The notes: a model not told the origin generated them from the sequence alone. A stretch of 64,000 nucleotides of DNA from Algibacter lectus (GCF_900112395.1 NZ_FOLN01000002.1:186001-250000), one strand, 5' to 3'. Positions 54,997 through 63,849 are shown, counted from the first letter of the stretch. Numbers and translations are program-made.

Positions 54997-55015
54997 CCCT
55001 GAATTTATTTCAGGG
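54997..55015. repeat. palindrome downstream of the GIY-YIG gene
   Basis: CCCTGAATTTATTTCAGGG has 7-base arms around a 5-base centre and follows the end of the GIY-YIG gene, 5 bases away from its stop codon. Confidence 0.6.
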
Positions 55016-55019
55016 TCTT

Positions 55020-55316
55020 TTAATTAATCATGATACTTTTTAATTCTGGATTGGCTTCTTTTATTAAATTCCATTTCCATTCTTTATGCCAATTTTTTAA
55101 TTGTTTCTCCCTTGCTTTAGCCTCTTTTTTTTCAAAAAATGCTTCAAAATAAATTAAATCGGTCACATTATATTTCTTAGTAAATAATGCTCCGCTTCCT
55201 TTTCGATGTTGATTAACTCGTCTTTCTAAATTATCAGTATAACCGATATACAACACCGTTCTATTTTTATTTGTTAAAATGTAACAGTAATATATTTCAT
55301 TTGAACAAACCTCCAT
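55020..55316 (-). CDS. stand-alone GIY-YIG endonuclease-domain protein
   Basis: A 98-residue GIY-YIG (URI/UvrC-type) nuclease domain. YYCYILTNKNRTVLYIGYTD gives the YxY...YIG core, LERRVNQHRKG has the catalytic Arg, and EKKEAKAREKQLKNWHKEWK has the family Glu and helix. It interrupts an otherwise normal his operon between hisB and hisC, and is bracketed by palindromes of the CTGAA-N5-TTCAG type. Such genes are common insertions in flavobacterial genomes. The role, selfish mobility or repair, is unknown. Confidence 0.85.
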   Translation of the reverse strand: MEVCSNEIYYCYILTNKNRTVLYIGYTDNLERRVNQHRKGSGALFTKKYNVTDLIYFEAFFEKKEAKAREKQLKNWHKEWKWNLIKEANPELKSIMIN

Positions 55317-55333
55317 CTTTCATTTATTAAGTT

Positions 55334-55350
55334 CCTGAAACAAGTTCAGG
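55334..55350. repeat. palindrome upstream of the GIY-YIG gene
   Basis: CCTGAAACAAGTTCAGG has 6-base arms around ACAAG. It shares the 13-mer TGAAACAAGTTCA with another copy at 56439-56451. Confidence 0.6.
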
Positions 55351-56389
55351 ATTTCGAAAGTAATAAAAGATTTTTTATTAATTCCTCATTCTCCTCCTTA
55401 ACTCCAACGGTAAATCTCAAACACTCTTCACAACCAAACTGCGTGGTCCTATTTCTAACAACAACCCCTTTTTCTACTAGTTGATTATAACGTTTTGTAG
55501 CATCATCGACCTTTGCTAAAATAAAATTAGCATCAGATGGATATATTTTTGAAACAAAAGAAACATTCTCTAGCTCTAAAGCTAGTTCTGTTCGTTCCTC
55601 AAGAATACTATTAATTTGATTTTTGGCTAAATCACTGTCTTTCAAAAGCTCAATGGCTTTCTTCTGACTTAATTCATTAACATTATACGGCGGCTTAATG
55701 GTGTTTAAAACAGCAATTATTTCTTCGGAAGCATAACAAATCCCGAGTCTAATTCCAGCCATACCATAAGCTTTTGAAAGCGTTTGAGTAATGACTAAAT
55801 TAGGAAATTCTTCTAAACGTGTTAACCAACTTTTTTCAGTTGAAAAATCGATATACGCTTCATCAATAACCACTAAACCTTTAAATGCTTTCAATAATTT
55901 TTCTACAGACTCCGTTGAAAAGCTATTCCCTGTTGGGTTATTTGGTGAACATAAAAACAACACTTTACTATTCGTATCGCTCGCTTCCAAAATGGCATCA
56001 ACTTTAGGTTGAAAGGTTTCCGATAAATTAACTTTACGAATTTCAACAGCATTCAAATTCGCTAAAACCTCATACATACCATAAGTTGGCGGTAAAGAAA
56101 TCACGTTATCTTGATGCGGCTCACAAAAGGCTCTAAAAATTAAATCGAGTACTTCATCACTTCCATTCCCTAAAAGAATATGTTTTGCTGAAACCCCTTT
56201 AATTTCTGATAAAATGGCTTTCACCCCTTTTTGTTGCGGATCAGGATAACGATTTACACCGTTATTATACGGGTTTTCGTTAGCATCTAAAAACACCATA
56301 GCATCACTGTTCCCTTGAAACTCATCTCTTGCAGACGAGTACGGCTTTAATGCTTTTATGGTTGGCCTTATTAAATTTTGAATGTTCAT
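55346..56389 (-). CDS. hisC: histidinol-phosphate aminotransferase
   Basis: A 347-residue PLP enzyme if started at MNIQNLIRP (56389); an ATG six codons upstream is less likely. Substrate and PLP motifs: NENPYNNGVNRYPDPQQ, LGNGSDEVLDLIFRAF, LFLCSPNNPTGN, VVIDEAYIDF, and TLSKAYGMAGIRLG with the PLP lysine. It transaminates imidazole acetol phosphate. Its stop overlaps the palindrome preceding the GIY-YIG gene, so its C-terminal codons lie within the repeat. Confidence 0.95.
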   Translation of the reverse strand: MNIQNLIRPTIKALKPYSSARDEFQGNSDAMVFLDANENPYNNGVNRYPDPQQKGVKAILSEIKGVSAKHILLGNGSDEVLDLIFRAFCEPHQDNVISLPPTYGMYEVLANLNAVEIRKVNLSETFQPKVDAILEASDTNSKVLFLCSPNNPTGNSFSTESVEKLLKAFKGLVVIDEAYIDFSTEKSWLTRLEEFPNLVITQTLSKAYGMAGIRLGICYASEEIIAVLNTIKPPYNVNELSQKKAIELLKDSDLAKNQINSILEERTELALELENVSFVSKIYPSDANFILAKVDDATKRYNQLVEKGVVVRNRTTQFGCEECLRFTVGVKEENEELIKNLLLLSKS

Positions 56390-56438
56390 TATTGTGCTAC
56401 ACTGCATTTATCACAGCGTCTAATTATTTGTGTTTTGC

Positions 56439-56451
56439 TGAAACAAGTTCA
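56439..56451. repeat. half-degenerate copy of the palindrome (TGAAACAAGTTCA) before hisC
   Basis: TGAAACAAGTTCA occurs between hisD and hisC, identical to the core of the palindrome at 55334-55350 (55336-55348). Confidence 0.5.
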
Positions 56452-56460
56452 ACAACTTAT

Positions 56461-57744
56461 TTATTTTAAATCTTTTAATCGAATAGAAACAGCGTTCTTA
56501 TGAGCTTGTAAACCTTCTGCTTCTGCCATTAACTCAATAGTTTCACCGATATTTAAAAGTCCTTCTTTAGATATTTTCTGAAACGTCATTTGCTTTAAAA
56601 AACTATCTAAATTCACACCCGAATATGCTTTACTAAATCCGTTAGTTGGTAAAGTATGGTTAGTTCCTGAAGCATAATCTCCTGCACTTTCTGGTGTATA
56701 ATCACCAATAAAAACAGAACCAGCATTGCGAATACCATCAACATAAAAGTCATTAGCTTCAGTACAAATAATAAAATGTTCTGGGCCGTAATCATTTATC
56801 ATCTCTAAGGCAACTTCATGATTTTCAACATAAATTAGCTTAGAATTAGCAATCGCTTTTTCTGCAATCGCTTTACGCGGAAGTACTTCTAATTGCTTCT
56901 CAATTTCAACAGAAACCTTTTCAATAATATCATTTGAAGTTGAAACCAAAATAACCTGACTGTCCGTACCATGTTCAGCTTGACTTAACAAATCTGAAGC
57001 AATATAAGCTGCATTTGCGCTCTTATCGGCAACAACCAATAACTCACTTGGTCCCGCAGGCATATCTATAGCCACACCGTGTTTGGTTGCTAACTGTTTA
57101 GCCACGGTTACAAATTGATTACCAGGTCCGAAAATTTTATAAACCTGAGGTATACTTTCTGTTCCAAAAGTTAAACCAGCAACAGCTTGAATACCACCAA
57201 CTTTTATGATTTTAGTAACACCACATAAATTTGCCGCAAACAAAATTTCTGGCGCCAACTCCCCTTTTTTATTTGGAGGAGAACATAAAACAATCTCTTT
57301 ACAACCTGCAATTTGTGCTGGAACTGCCAACATTAAAACCGTTGAGAATAAAGGCGCTGTTCCGCCAGGAATATACAAACCTACTTTTTCAATAGGTCTT
57401 TTTTCTTGCCAGCACGATACACCGTTTGTTGTTTCTACTTCAACTTTCGATGTTTGCTGTGCCCTATGAAAAACTTCAATATTTTGTTTTGCTTTTTTAA
57501 TGGCATTTTTAAGTGGTTCTGCAACTGTTTTTACAGCCGCTTCAATCTCTTCGGTAGATACAATATTCGATTCTAAGTCTACACCATCAAAACGAGCGGT
57601 GTATTCTTTAATTGCTGCATCACCACGATTTACAACGTCTTTAAACACGCTAGTTACTGTGCCTTCAATATCGTTAACCGTTTGGGTTGGACGTTTTAAA
57701 ATTTCCGACCAATCGCTTTTATTTGGATTGTTTATTATTTGCAT
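56461..57744 (-). CDS. hisD: histidinol dehydrogenase
   Basis: A 427-residue NAD- and zinc-dependent enzyme that oxidises histidinol to histidine in the last two steps. Landmarks are KVGLYIPGGTAPLFSTVLML, VGGIQAVAGLTFGTESIPQV, IFGPGNQFVTVAKQLA, DLLSQAEHGTDSQVILVS (metal and catalytic His) and AGDYASGTNHTLPT. Standard length. Follows hisG by 51 bases containing a TTTCCGTT/AACGGAAA dyad. Confidence 0.96.
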   Translation of the reverse strand: MQIINNPNKSDWSEILKRPTQTVNDIEGTVTSVFKDVVNRGDAAIKEYTARFDGVDLESNIVSTEEIEAAVKTVAEPLKNAIKKAKQNIEVFHRAQQTSKVEVETTNGVSCWQEKRPIEKVGLYIPGGTAPLFSTVLMLAVPAQIAGCKEIVLCSPPNKKGELAPEILFAANLCGVTKIIKVGGIQAVAGLTFGTESIPQVYKIFGPGNQFVTVAKQLATKHGVAIDMPAGPSELLVVADKSANAAYIASDLLSQAEHGTDSQVILVSTSNDIIEKVSVEIEKQLEVLPRKAIAEKAIANSKLIYVENHEVALEMINDYGPEHFIICTEANDFYVDGIRNAGSVFIGDYTPESAGDYASGTNHTLPTNGFSKAYSGVNLDSFLKQMTFQKISKEGLLNIGETIELMAEAEGLQAHKNAVSIRLKDLK

Positions 57745-57761
57745 ACTCTTACATTTTGAGA

Positions 57762-57779
57762 TTTCCGTTTTAACGGAAA
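57762..57779. repeat. palindrome TTTCCGTT-TT-AACGGAAA between hisG and hisD
   Basis: An 18-base inverted repeat with 8-base arms between hisG and hisD. It belongs to a different sequence class from the CTGAA palindromes. Confidence 0.5.
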
Positions 57780-57795
57780 TAGAAAAACAAATTAA

Positions 57796-58653
57796 TTAAA
57801 GCACCATTTTTTCAATTGGACAAACTAAAATACCTTGTGCGCCATTTGCTTTTAGGCCTTCAATAATATTCCAGAAATCGTTTTTCGGGATTACCGAGTG
57901 TACAGAACTCCATCCTTCTTGCGCTAATGGCAATACCGTTGGACTTTTCATTCCTGGTAGTAATGAAATAATAGCGTCTAATTTATCGTTTGGTGCATTT
58001 AAAAGCACATACTTAGAGTTTCTTCCTTTTAAAACCGATTGAATTCTAAATTGAATGGTATCTAAAATAGCTTGCTTTTCTTCACTTAAAACTGGCGAAA
58101 CCGCAAGTACTGCTTCCGAAGTTAAAATCGTTTCAACTTCTTTTAAATTGTTTTTAAACAGTGTACTTCCACTAGAAACAATATCGCAAATAGCATCGGC
58201 TAAACCAATATTTGGTGCAATTTCTACAGAACCATTAATAATATGAAGGTTTGCTGTAATACCATTTTTCTTTAAATACTGTTGTACTGTATTTGGGTAA
58301 GATGTTGCAATACGCGTACCATCTAAATCTTTAACACCATTGTAATCGGCGTCTTTTGGCACAGCAATACAAACGCGGCATGAAGAAAAACCTAATTTTT
58401 CAACCACATTGATACCTTCTCCTTTTTCAATTAAAACATTCTCTCCGATAATAGCGGCATCTACAACACCATCTTTTAAATATTGAGGAATGTCTCCATT
58501 TCTTAAATAAAACACTTCTACAGGAAACCCTTTAGCCGAAGCTTTCAATTGGTCTTTACCGTTATCGATAGAAATACCGATATCTTTTAGAAGCGCCATT
58601 GAGTCTTCGTTTAAACGTCCTGATTTTTGTACTGCAATTCTTAAGTTACTCAT
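57796..58653 (-). CDS. hisG: ATP phosphoribosyltransferase, long form
   Basis: A 285-residue enzyme started at MSNLRIAVQKSGR (58653). An open frame continues 23 codons upstream, but that part overlaps the attenuator. It catalyses the first, committed step of histidine synthesis. Catalytic domains 1-205 include KGFPVEVFYLRNGDIPQYL, DAAIIGENVLIE, and DAICDIVSSGSTLFKNNLKE (the PRPP loop). The C-terminal ACT-like domain (about 210-285, LPGMKSPTVLPL, HSVIPKNDFWNII) indicates histidine feedback inhibition. Also controlled by the upstream leader. Confidence 0.95.
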   Translation of the reverse strand: MSNLRIAVQKSGRLNEDSMALLKDIGISIDNGKDQLKASAKGFPVEVFYLRNGDIPQYLKDGVVDAAIIGENVLIEKGEGINVVEKLGFSSCRVCIAVPKDADYNGVKDLDGTRIATSYPNTVQQYLKKNGITANLHIINGSVEIAPNIGLADAICDIVSSGSTLFKNNLKEVETILTSEAVLAVSPVLSEEKQAILDTIQFRIQSVLKGRNSKYVLLNAPNDKLDAIISLLPGMKSPTVLPLAQEGWSSVHSVIPKNDFWNIIEGLKANGAQGILVCPIEKMVL

Positions 58654-58692
58654 TTTATTTGGTTTATGAGTTTGAAACAATCTCGTTGGTTT

Positions 58693-58730
58693 TAAAAAAA
58701 TAAACCCGCTTGATTGGCTCAAACGGGTTT
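58693..58730 (-). terminator. his operon attenuator (terminator in the leader)
   Basis: On the minus strand AAACCCGTTTGA (58730-58719) pairs with TCAAGCGGGTTT (58713-58702) with one G-U, followed by ATTTTTTT. It lies between the leader-peptide gene and hisG, so transcription can stop before the first structural gene. Confidence 0.85.
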
Positions 58731-58760
58731 AAATATATGTTGATTTTATTCAATACATTT

Positions 58761-58814
58761 TCACTTCGCCTGAGAGCAAATTTGAAAATGATGATGGATT
58801 TGAATAAAAGTCAT
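58761..58814 (-). CDS. hisL: his operon leader peptide
   Basis: ATG at 58814 opens a 17-codon frame MTFIQIHHHFQICSQAK ending TGA (58763-58761), with three consecutive CAT histidine codons (58796-58788). It lies upstream of a terminator and hisG on the same strand. Leader codons can pair with later sequence: CATTTTCA (58790-58783) with TGAAAATG (58763-58756), and TTTTATTCAA (58809-58800) with TTGAATAAAA (58753-58744). A ribosome paused at histidine codons would break these stems. This is the expected architecture for histidine attenuation. Confidence 0.85.
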   Translation of the reverse strand: MTFIQIHHHFQICSQAK

Positions 58815-58836
58815 GTCTTTTGTTTTTATAACGTTA

Positions 58837-58869
58837 CAAATATGCAAAATATATGTTTAAAACGCCAAA
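58837..58869 (-). promoter_or_regulatory. putative his operon promoter
   Basis: On the minus strand TTTG (58869-58866), a 21-base spacer, then CATATTTG (58844-58837), one mismatch from TAnnTTTG. The predicted start (about 58832) lies about 18 bases before the leader-peptide ATG. The rest of 58870-58988 shows nothing else. Confidence 0.4.
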
Positions 58870-58988
58870 TTATTCAGAATTAAATTTTCAACATTTATAC
58901 TTTCCTTAGTTTTATTTAAAAAAGATTAATTAATCTTCAAAATAAGGTTTAAAATACTGAGTTGTTTAATCCATACTGCTCATTTTAA

Positions 58989-59801
58989 TTATTGATTTCC
59001 TAAAATAATAGGTAATCCACTATCACCAGAACCAATAATAATAGTTTTACTGTTTGGAGATTCTGATAATTTTACTGTAGCTTCAATACCTTTATCCTGA
59101 AGTATTTTATCTGTAAGCGATGCACTTAAAATTCTATTTGCATCAGCCTTACCTTGCGCTTCAATAATTACTTTTTCTGCTTCTTTTTTCGCGGTAACTA
59201 ATCTAAACTCGTATTCTAAAGATTCTTGCTCTTGTTTAAGCTTGCGCTCAATAGCATCTTTAATAGTAGTTGGTAGTTTTACGTTTTCTACAAGCACACG
59301 TTTTACATTTACAAACTGACCATCTAACTCGTTTCTTACTTCTTCCAAAATCTCTAATTCAATAATATCCCTTTTACTAGAATATAATTGCTCTGGCGTA
59401 TAACGCCCTACAACACTTTTTGCTGCCGCATTAATCGCTGGGTTTAAAAGCTCACGAATATAATCTTCACCTTTTGTTTGTATTAAATTACCTAAGTTTT
59501 TAAACTCTGGCTGAAACCAAATTGTTCCGCTTACAGTAATATCTAAACCATTTACAGAAAGTACATTCATGTTTTCTGAAATAGATTGCTGGCGTACCTT
59601 TTGAACAATCATATCGTTCCATGGTGCTACAATATGGAAACCTTCACCATAAGTATGTTCCGTATTAACACCACCTCCTAAAGGCTCAAATAAAACACCA
59701 CCTTCACCAGGACCAATGGTTACTAAAGATTTTGATACAACTATAATTAGTACAATTATTCCAATAATAAAGGGAAATGCAATTTTTGGTAATTTTTCCA
59801 T
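58989..59801 (-). CDS. prohibitin family (SPFH/Band 7) protein
   Basis: A 270-residue protein with one N-terminal membrane anchor (FIIGIIVLIIVVSKSLVTI) and an SPFH domain (about 25-190: GEGGVLFEPLGGGVNTEHTY, VSGTIWFQPEFKNL, VGRYTPEQLYSSKRDIIELE). A coiled-coil helix (about 185-230, EQESLEYEFRLVTAKKEAEK) follows. It closely resembles mitochondrial prohibitin and probably forms a large ring in the inner membrane as a scaffold for proteases. Divergent from the universal stress gene. Confidence 0.9.
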   Translation of the reverse strand: MEKLPKIAFPFIIGIIVLIIVVSKSLVTIGPGEGGVLFEPLGGGVNTEHTYGEGFHIVAPWNDMIVQKVRQQSISENMNVLSVNGLDITVSGTIWFQPEFKNLGNLIQTKGEDYIRELLNPAINAAAKSVVGRYTPEQLYSSKRDIIELEILEEVRNELDGQFVNVKRVLVENVKLPTTIKDAIERKLKQEQESLEYEFRLVTAKKEAEKVIIEAQGKADANRILSASLTDKILQDKGIEATVKLSESPNSKTIIIGSGDSGLPIILGNQ

Positions 59802-59961
59802 ATTTAATTTTTTATTTAGTTCTCAAAGATAAGGTATTTAAACAGGTTTAACGAATTAAAAACCAATTATAGACACCACAAATCAAGTGTTAAAACTATA
59901 GCTAATTCCTTCTAAAATTCTTAATTTTAATCTAGATTTTACACCCTAAAACTATAATGTT

Positions 59962-60762
59962 ATGAAAACAATTATCATATCATCCGATTTCTCGGAAGAA
60001 GCACAAAATGCAACCTTATACGCCATACAAACCGCTAAAAAAGTTAAAGCTAAACTGGTGCTTTTTCATTTACATATTTTATCTATACATGTTGTGCAAT
60101 CTAGATTGCCTTACAAAAACATATTACAATCTATAGATTACGCAAAAACCAAAATTGAAAACCGTGCTAAAAAACTTTCTGAAACTTACGGTATTGAAAT
60201 TAAGGTGGATTTCGCCATGGGAGAATACTTTAAACAACTGCAGCGCTCTATTGAAGAACATCATGCCGATATGATTATTATGGGTATGCATACAAAAACC
60301 ATAGAAGGCGATTTATTAGGCAGTACAACCTCTGAAGCAATTAATAAAATTCAAATTCCTATTTTGGCTGTGCCAATAAAAGCGAAATTTACAAGTATCG
60401 ATAAAATATTATTCGCTTGTGATTTGGATAAAGGATTAACATCTAATATCTTAAAAGAAATTAAGAAGACTACTAAAAAGTTTGATGCCGAACTGAGAGT
60501 GTTTCATGTAAATAATAAAATATCAGAATTAGAAAGCAACGTTGAAATTTTAAAACCATTAGAAGAAGTCTCATATTATTACAAAAACGTGCAATCTGAA
60601 GCTGTTATAGACGAAATAAGAAACGAAATGCTAGAATACAAACCCGATATCCTAATTATGGTGCCTTACGAGTACGGCTTCTGGTCTTCGTTAATTCATA
60701 AAAGTAAAACACGTATTATGTCTTCTGGATTAGATATTCCATTATTATCAATACGAGGATAA
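59962..60762 (+). CDS. two-domain universal stress protein
   Basis: A 266-residue protein with two UspA folds. The first (1-138) ends with DMIIMGMHTK..GDLLGSTTSEAINKIQIPIL, close to the G-2x-G-9x-G(S/T) ATP-binding motif. The second (about 145-266) lacks that motif (DILIMVPYEYGFWSSLIHKS) and is probably non-binding. Typical of flavobacterial stress proteins. Ends at a strong terminator. Confidence 0.88.
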   Translation: MKTIIISSDFSEEAQNATLYAIQTAKKVKAKLVLFHLHILSIHVVQSRLPYKNILQSIDYAKTKIENRAKKLSETYGIEIKVDFAMGEYFKQLQRSIEEHHADMIIMGMHTKTIEGDLLGSTTSEAINKIQIPILAVPIKAKFTSIDKILFACDLDKGLTSNILKEIKKTTKKFDAELRVFHVNNKISELESNVEILKPLEEVSYYYKNVQSEAVIDEIRNEMLEYKPDILIMVPYEYGFWSSLIHKSKTRIMSSGLDIPLLSIRG

Positions 60763-60783
60763 TACATCTCAAAGTTTTAATAT

Positions 60784-60833
60784 AAAAAAAGGAGTGAAAC
60801 TTCAATTAAAATGAAGGTTTACTCCTTTTTTTT
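60784..60833. terminator. bidirectional rho-independent terminator
   Basis: GGAGTGAAACTTCA (60791-60804) pairs with TGAAGGTTTACTCC (60812-60825) with one mismatch and one G-U, flanked by A and T runs between convergent genes. Confidence 0.85.
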
Positions 60834-60836
60834 CAA

Positions 60837-62870
60837 TTAAATGAGACCTTTATATTTACGTAAAAACCACTCTGCAGAAAGCGCCAATGCAATAATAGCC
60901 AATAAGTACTTCCAATCTATTAACGGACGACTCGTGTTATGGCTTTTTTGAATAGGCTGATAGCGATCATCACTTAATAAATCTGTAATTAAACCTTTAT
61001 GGTTATCAATGAAATAACTCTCACCATTACTATTTACAGCCAATTGTTTTAATTTTTTAGAATTTGCATTTAAAAATTGCTGCTCCACATTGTATTCTAG
61101 AATTTGAAAACTACCAGATTTCGATAGGTTTTCTTTTGACGTACGAACAGTAAAACTATATTCTGAAGGCGGTAAACTACTTAAATCTACTTGATAGTTA
61201 TTATTTTTAAGAATAAAAGGAAACGTTTTTTCTTCTTTTGAAAGCTTATCAATTAGCTTTATCTGAAGACTTTCGCGCGTATCGAAAATAAAATTCTTGT
61301 CAAAAAACTCAGCTTTAATAACAATATTTCCACTTCCATTATAAAAAGATTCATAATCAACATTTAAACGATTTCTCTTTTTATTTGAAGCTAAATATTG
61401 AATAATCTTCCCAAGGAAATCATCAAATTCATTAAACGATTTTGAATTTAAAAAACTCTGCGAACGCCATTTCCAGATATTCTCACCAAAGAGAATAGCT
61501 TCTCGCCTTCCTCCTGTTTCCAACGTTACAAATAACGGTTCTTGAGTTGAAATACCATTAACATTTTTATATAAAATAGTTTCAAACGGCACCGTAAAAA
61601 CAATCGATCCATAATTTGATTTTAATGGCGGAAACGATTCAAAATTAATATCATCTACTAAAAAAGACGTGTAATTTAAATTTAATTGAGCCTGATAATT
61701 TTCTGTTTGACCTGTTATTTCATGATCGTAAGTTGTATTGTTTTTATTCAGAAAATCTAAATCAGTATTACTTCCTTCTATTATAAATTTATTCTTGTTT
61801 TCAGCATTCAACTTAGTAATCAGCTCTTTAAACTTATTGTTCGGCTGATACAATATAACTAATTGAAAGTCATTTATTTTTGAAACAAATTCATTTGGCT
61901 CAAAAAACGAAACTGTACTACGCTCATTACTTTCTATACTTTTTTTAAGACTCCCCAAATCTGGATGCGAAAACGTAGAAACTACAGCAATATTGTTTTT
62001 TTGATCGATAACTTCTACAGCGAAATTCTTGTAATTATTAACCTTATTTTTTTCGTTTTCTATTGGAACTAAATATGCTTTATAAGCACTAACCCCTACT
62101 TGAGAAGCTGGTAAATTAAAATTAAGAAGTGCTGAATTATTGTTTTTTGAAAAAGACACGTTTTGAGAAAACACGGTAATATTACCTTGCTTTACAACAA
62201 ACTTAGAAGTTACATTAGAGTTTCCGCTGTAAACCACAATGGCTTCTCCCGGAAATTTATTTTTTAAATAAGCATACTTATTAACGTTTAACTGCTGGAT
62301 TTTTAAATCGACATACGTAATAGTATCACCTAATATTATTGAGTAAACAGGCTGCTTATAAGTATTGCTCGCAAACTCATAATCGTTCCCTAATGTTTGA
62401 TTTCCATCGGAAATTAAAACTGTTGGTGCATTACTTGTTTTATAAATTTGCGACAACTGAGTAAAGGCTTCATTGATGTTCGATTGCTTTTCTGTAAAAG
62501 TAAGAGAATCGGAAGCTTTAAAGGTTTCTCCAAAAGTGTAAAAGGAAAGATTAAATTTGTTTTTTAATTCTGAATTTTCAGAAATTGTTTCAACTAAAGT
62601 TTTAACCTTTTCACTTTGATTAAGATGTTTTATAGAATTCGAATTATCTACAGCGATAACCAAGTTTGGCTTTTCTGTAGTAAACGTAGTTTGGTTGAAT
62701 TTTGGATTTATTAATAAAATAAGAATTGAAAATATACTAATAAATCGCAAAAAAGCGAAAAGCATGTTCAATTTAGACATGCTTTTCCTTTTATTGATAT
62801 ACTGAAACAGAGCTAATGAAAGCGCTACTATTCCAGCGAGTATAATGTATAATAGAGTTTCTGAACTCAT
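60837..62870 (-). CDS. membrane-anchored protein with a von Willebrand factor A-like domain
   Basis: A 677-residue protein with two N-terminal transmembrane helices (about 5-24 and 36-55) and one at the C-terminus (ALALSAEWFL region, reading LLAIIALALSAEWFLRKY). The periplasmic or cytoplasmic body starts with a vWA domain: VIAVDNSNSIKHL holds the MIDAS DxSxS (D75-S79), and TVLISDGNQTLG its distal aspartate. Members of this Bacteroidota family resemble BatA-type proteins with a gatase-like middle. Their role is unknown, perhaps envelope assembly. Monocistronic, downstream of fabG. Confidence 0.82.
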   Translation of the reverse strand: MSSETLLYIILAGIVALSLALFQYINKRKSMSKLNMLFAFLRFISIFSILILLINPKFNQTTFTTEKPNLVIAVDNSNSIKHLNQSEKVKTLVETISENSELKNKFNLSFYTFGETFKASDSLTFTEKQSNINEAFTQLSQIYKTSNAPTVLISDGNQTLGNDYEFASNTYKQPVYSIILGDTITYVDLKIQQLNVNKYAYLKNKFPGEAIVVYSGNSNVTSKFVVKQGNITVFSQNVSFSKNNNSALLNFNLPASQVGVSAYKAYLVPIENEKNKVNNYKNFAVEVIDQKNNIAVVSTFSHPDLGSLKKSIESNERSTVSFFEPNEFVSKINDFQLVILYQPNNKFKELITKLNAENKNKFIIEGSNTDLDFLNKNNTTYDHEITGQTENYQAQLNLNYTSFLVDDINFESFPPLKSNYGSIVFTVPFETILYKNVNGISTQEPLFVTLETGGRREAILFGENIWKWRSQSFLNSKSFNEFDDFLGKIIQYLASNKKRNRLNVDYESFYNGSGNIVIKAEFFDKNFIFDTRESLQIKLIDKLSKEEKTFPFILKNNNYQVDLSSLPPSEYSFTVRTSKENLSKSGSFQILEYNVEQQFLNANSKKLKQLAVNSNGESYFIDNHKGLITDLLSDDRYQPIQKSHNTSRPLIDWKYLLAIIALALSAEWFLRKYKGLI

Positions 62871-62927
62871 TAAAATTTTTGATGTGTTTTGATGAAATTC
62901 CCTCTTGCGAGAAAATGGAAAATTATT

Positions 62928-63674
62928 TTAAGTTAGCATTCCGCCATCAACATTTAATGTTTGCCCTGTAATATAAGCAGACATATCACTCGCTAAAAAC
63001 ACACAAACATTTGCGATATCTTCTGGAGTTCCTCCACGTTTTAATGGAATACCTGCTCTCCATCCTTTCACGACTTCTTCATCTAATTTAGCTGTCATTT
63101 CAGTTTCAATAAAACCTGGAGCAACTACGTTACTTCTAATGTTTCTTGAACCTAACTCTAAAGCTACAGATTTAGAAAAACCAATAATACCAGCTTTTGA
63201 TGCCGCATAATTGGTCTGCCCAGCGTTACCTTTAACTCCAACAACAGAACTCATGTTAATGATAGAGCCTTTACGTTGTTTTAACATGGTACGTTGTACC
63301 GCTTTCGTCATGTTGAAAACCGATTTTAAGTTCACCTCAATTACAGTGTCAAAATCATCTTCACTAATACGCATTAATAAATTATCTTTAGTGATACCTG
63401 CATTGTTTACAAGAATATCAATACTTCCAAACTCAGCAACTACATCTGCCGCTAATTTTTGAGCATCGTCAAAATTTGCAGCATTACTTTGGTAACCTTT
63501 AGCTTTTACACCAAGTGCAATTAAATCTTTTTCTAATGCATTAGCTGCTTCTACAGACGAACTGTATGTAAACGCTACATTTGCACCTTGTTGTGCAAAA
63601 ACTTCGGCTATACCTTTCCCAATACCTCTACTTGCACCAGTAATTATGGCCGTTTTTCCTTCTAATAATTTCAT
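62928..63674 (-). CDS. fabG: 3-oxoacyl-[acyl-carrier-protein] reductase
   Basis: A 248-residue short-chain dehydrogenase. The NADPH-binding TGASRGIGKGIAEVF is at residues 12-26, NNAGITKDN and NMSSVVGV hold the structural Asn and catalytic Ser, and YAASKAG has the Tyr and Lys. The C-terminal ITGQTLNVDGGM is typical of FabG. It reduces 3-oxoacyl-ACP in fatty-acid elongation. A minus-strand TATATTTG box (63826-63819) is the likely promoter. Confidence 0.92.
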   Translation of the reverse strand: MKLLEGKTAIITGASRGIGKGIAEVFAQQGANVAFTYSSSVEAANALEKDLIALGVKAKGYQSNAANFDDAQKLAADVVAEFGSIDILVNNAGITKDNLLMRISEDDFDTVIEVNLKSVFNMTKAVQRTMLKQRKGSIINMSSVVGVKGNAGQTNYAASKAGIIGFSKSVALELGSRNIRSNVVAPGFIETEMTAKLDEEVVKGWRAGIPLKRGGTPEDIANVCVFLASDMSAYITGQTLNVDGGMLT

Positions 63675-63818
63675 GTATTTACTTATTATTTTTACTTGCC
63701 ATTTTTTTAAGACTCTAAATAAACAGGTTTTAACCGCTTATTTGCTTCTAAAATGGATTATAAATTTTTAGTTGATTTCTAACTCTGTCAATGATTATTG
63801 TTAACCTTTAACCAAAAT

Positions 63819-63826
63819 CAAATATA
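63819..63826 (-). promoter_or_regulatory. -7 box TATATTTG upstream of fabG
   Basis: Minus-strand 63826-63819 reads TATATTTG, an exact TAnnTTTG match, giving a leader of about 140 nt. Confidence 0.4.
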
Positions 63827-63849
63827 AGAATTCCTATTATAACTGCACA

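Noticed and set aside
58654-58722. N-terminal extension of HisG by 23 residues
   Set aside because: The extension lies over the terminator hairpin of the his leader; family proteins start at MSNLRIAVQK.
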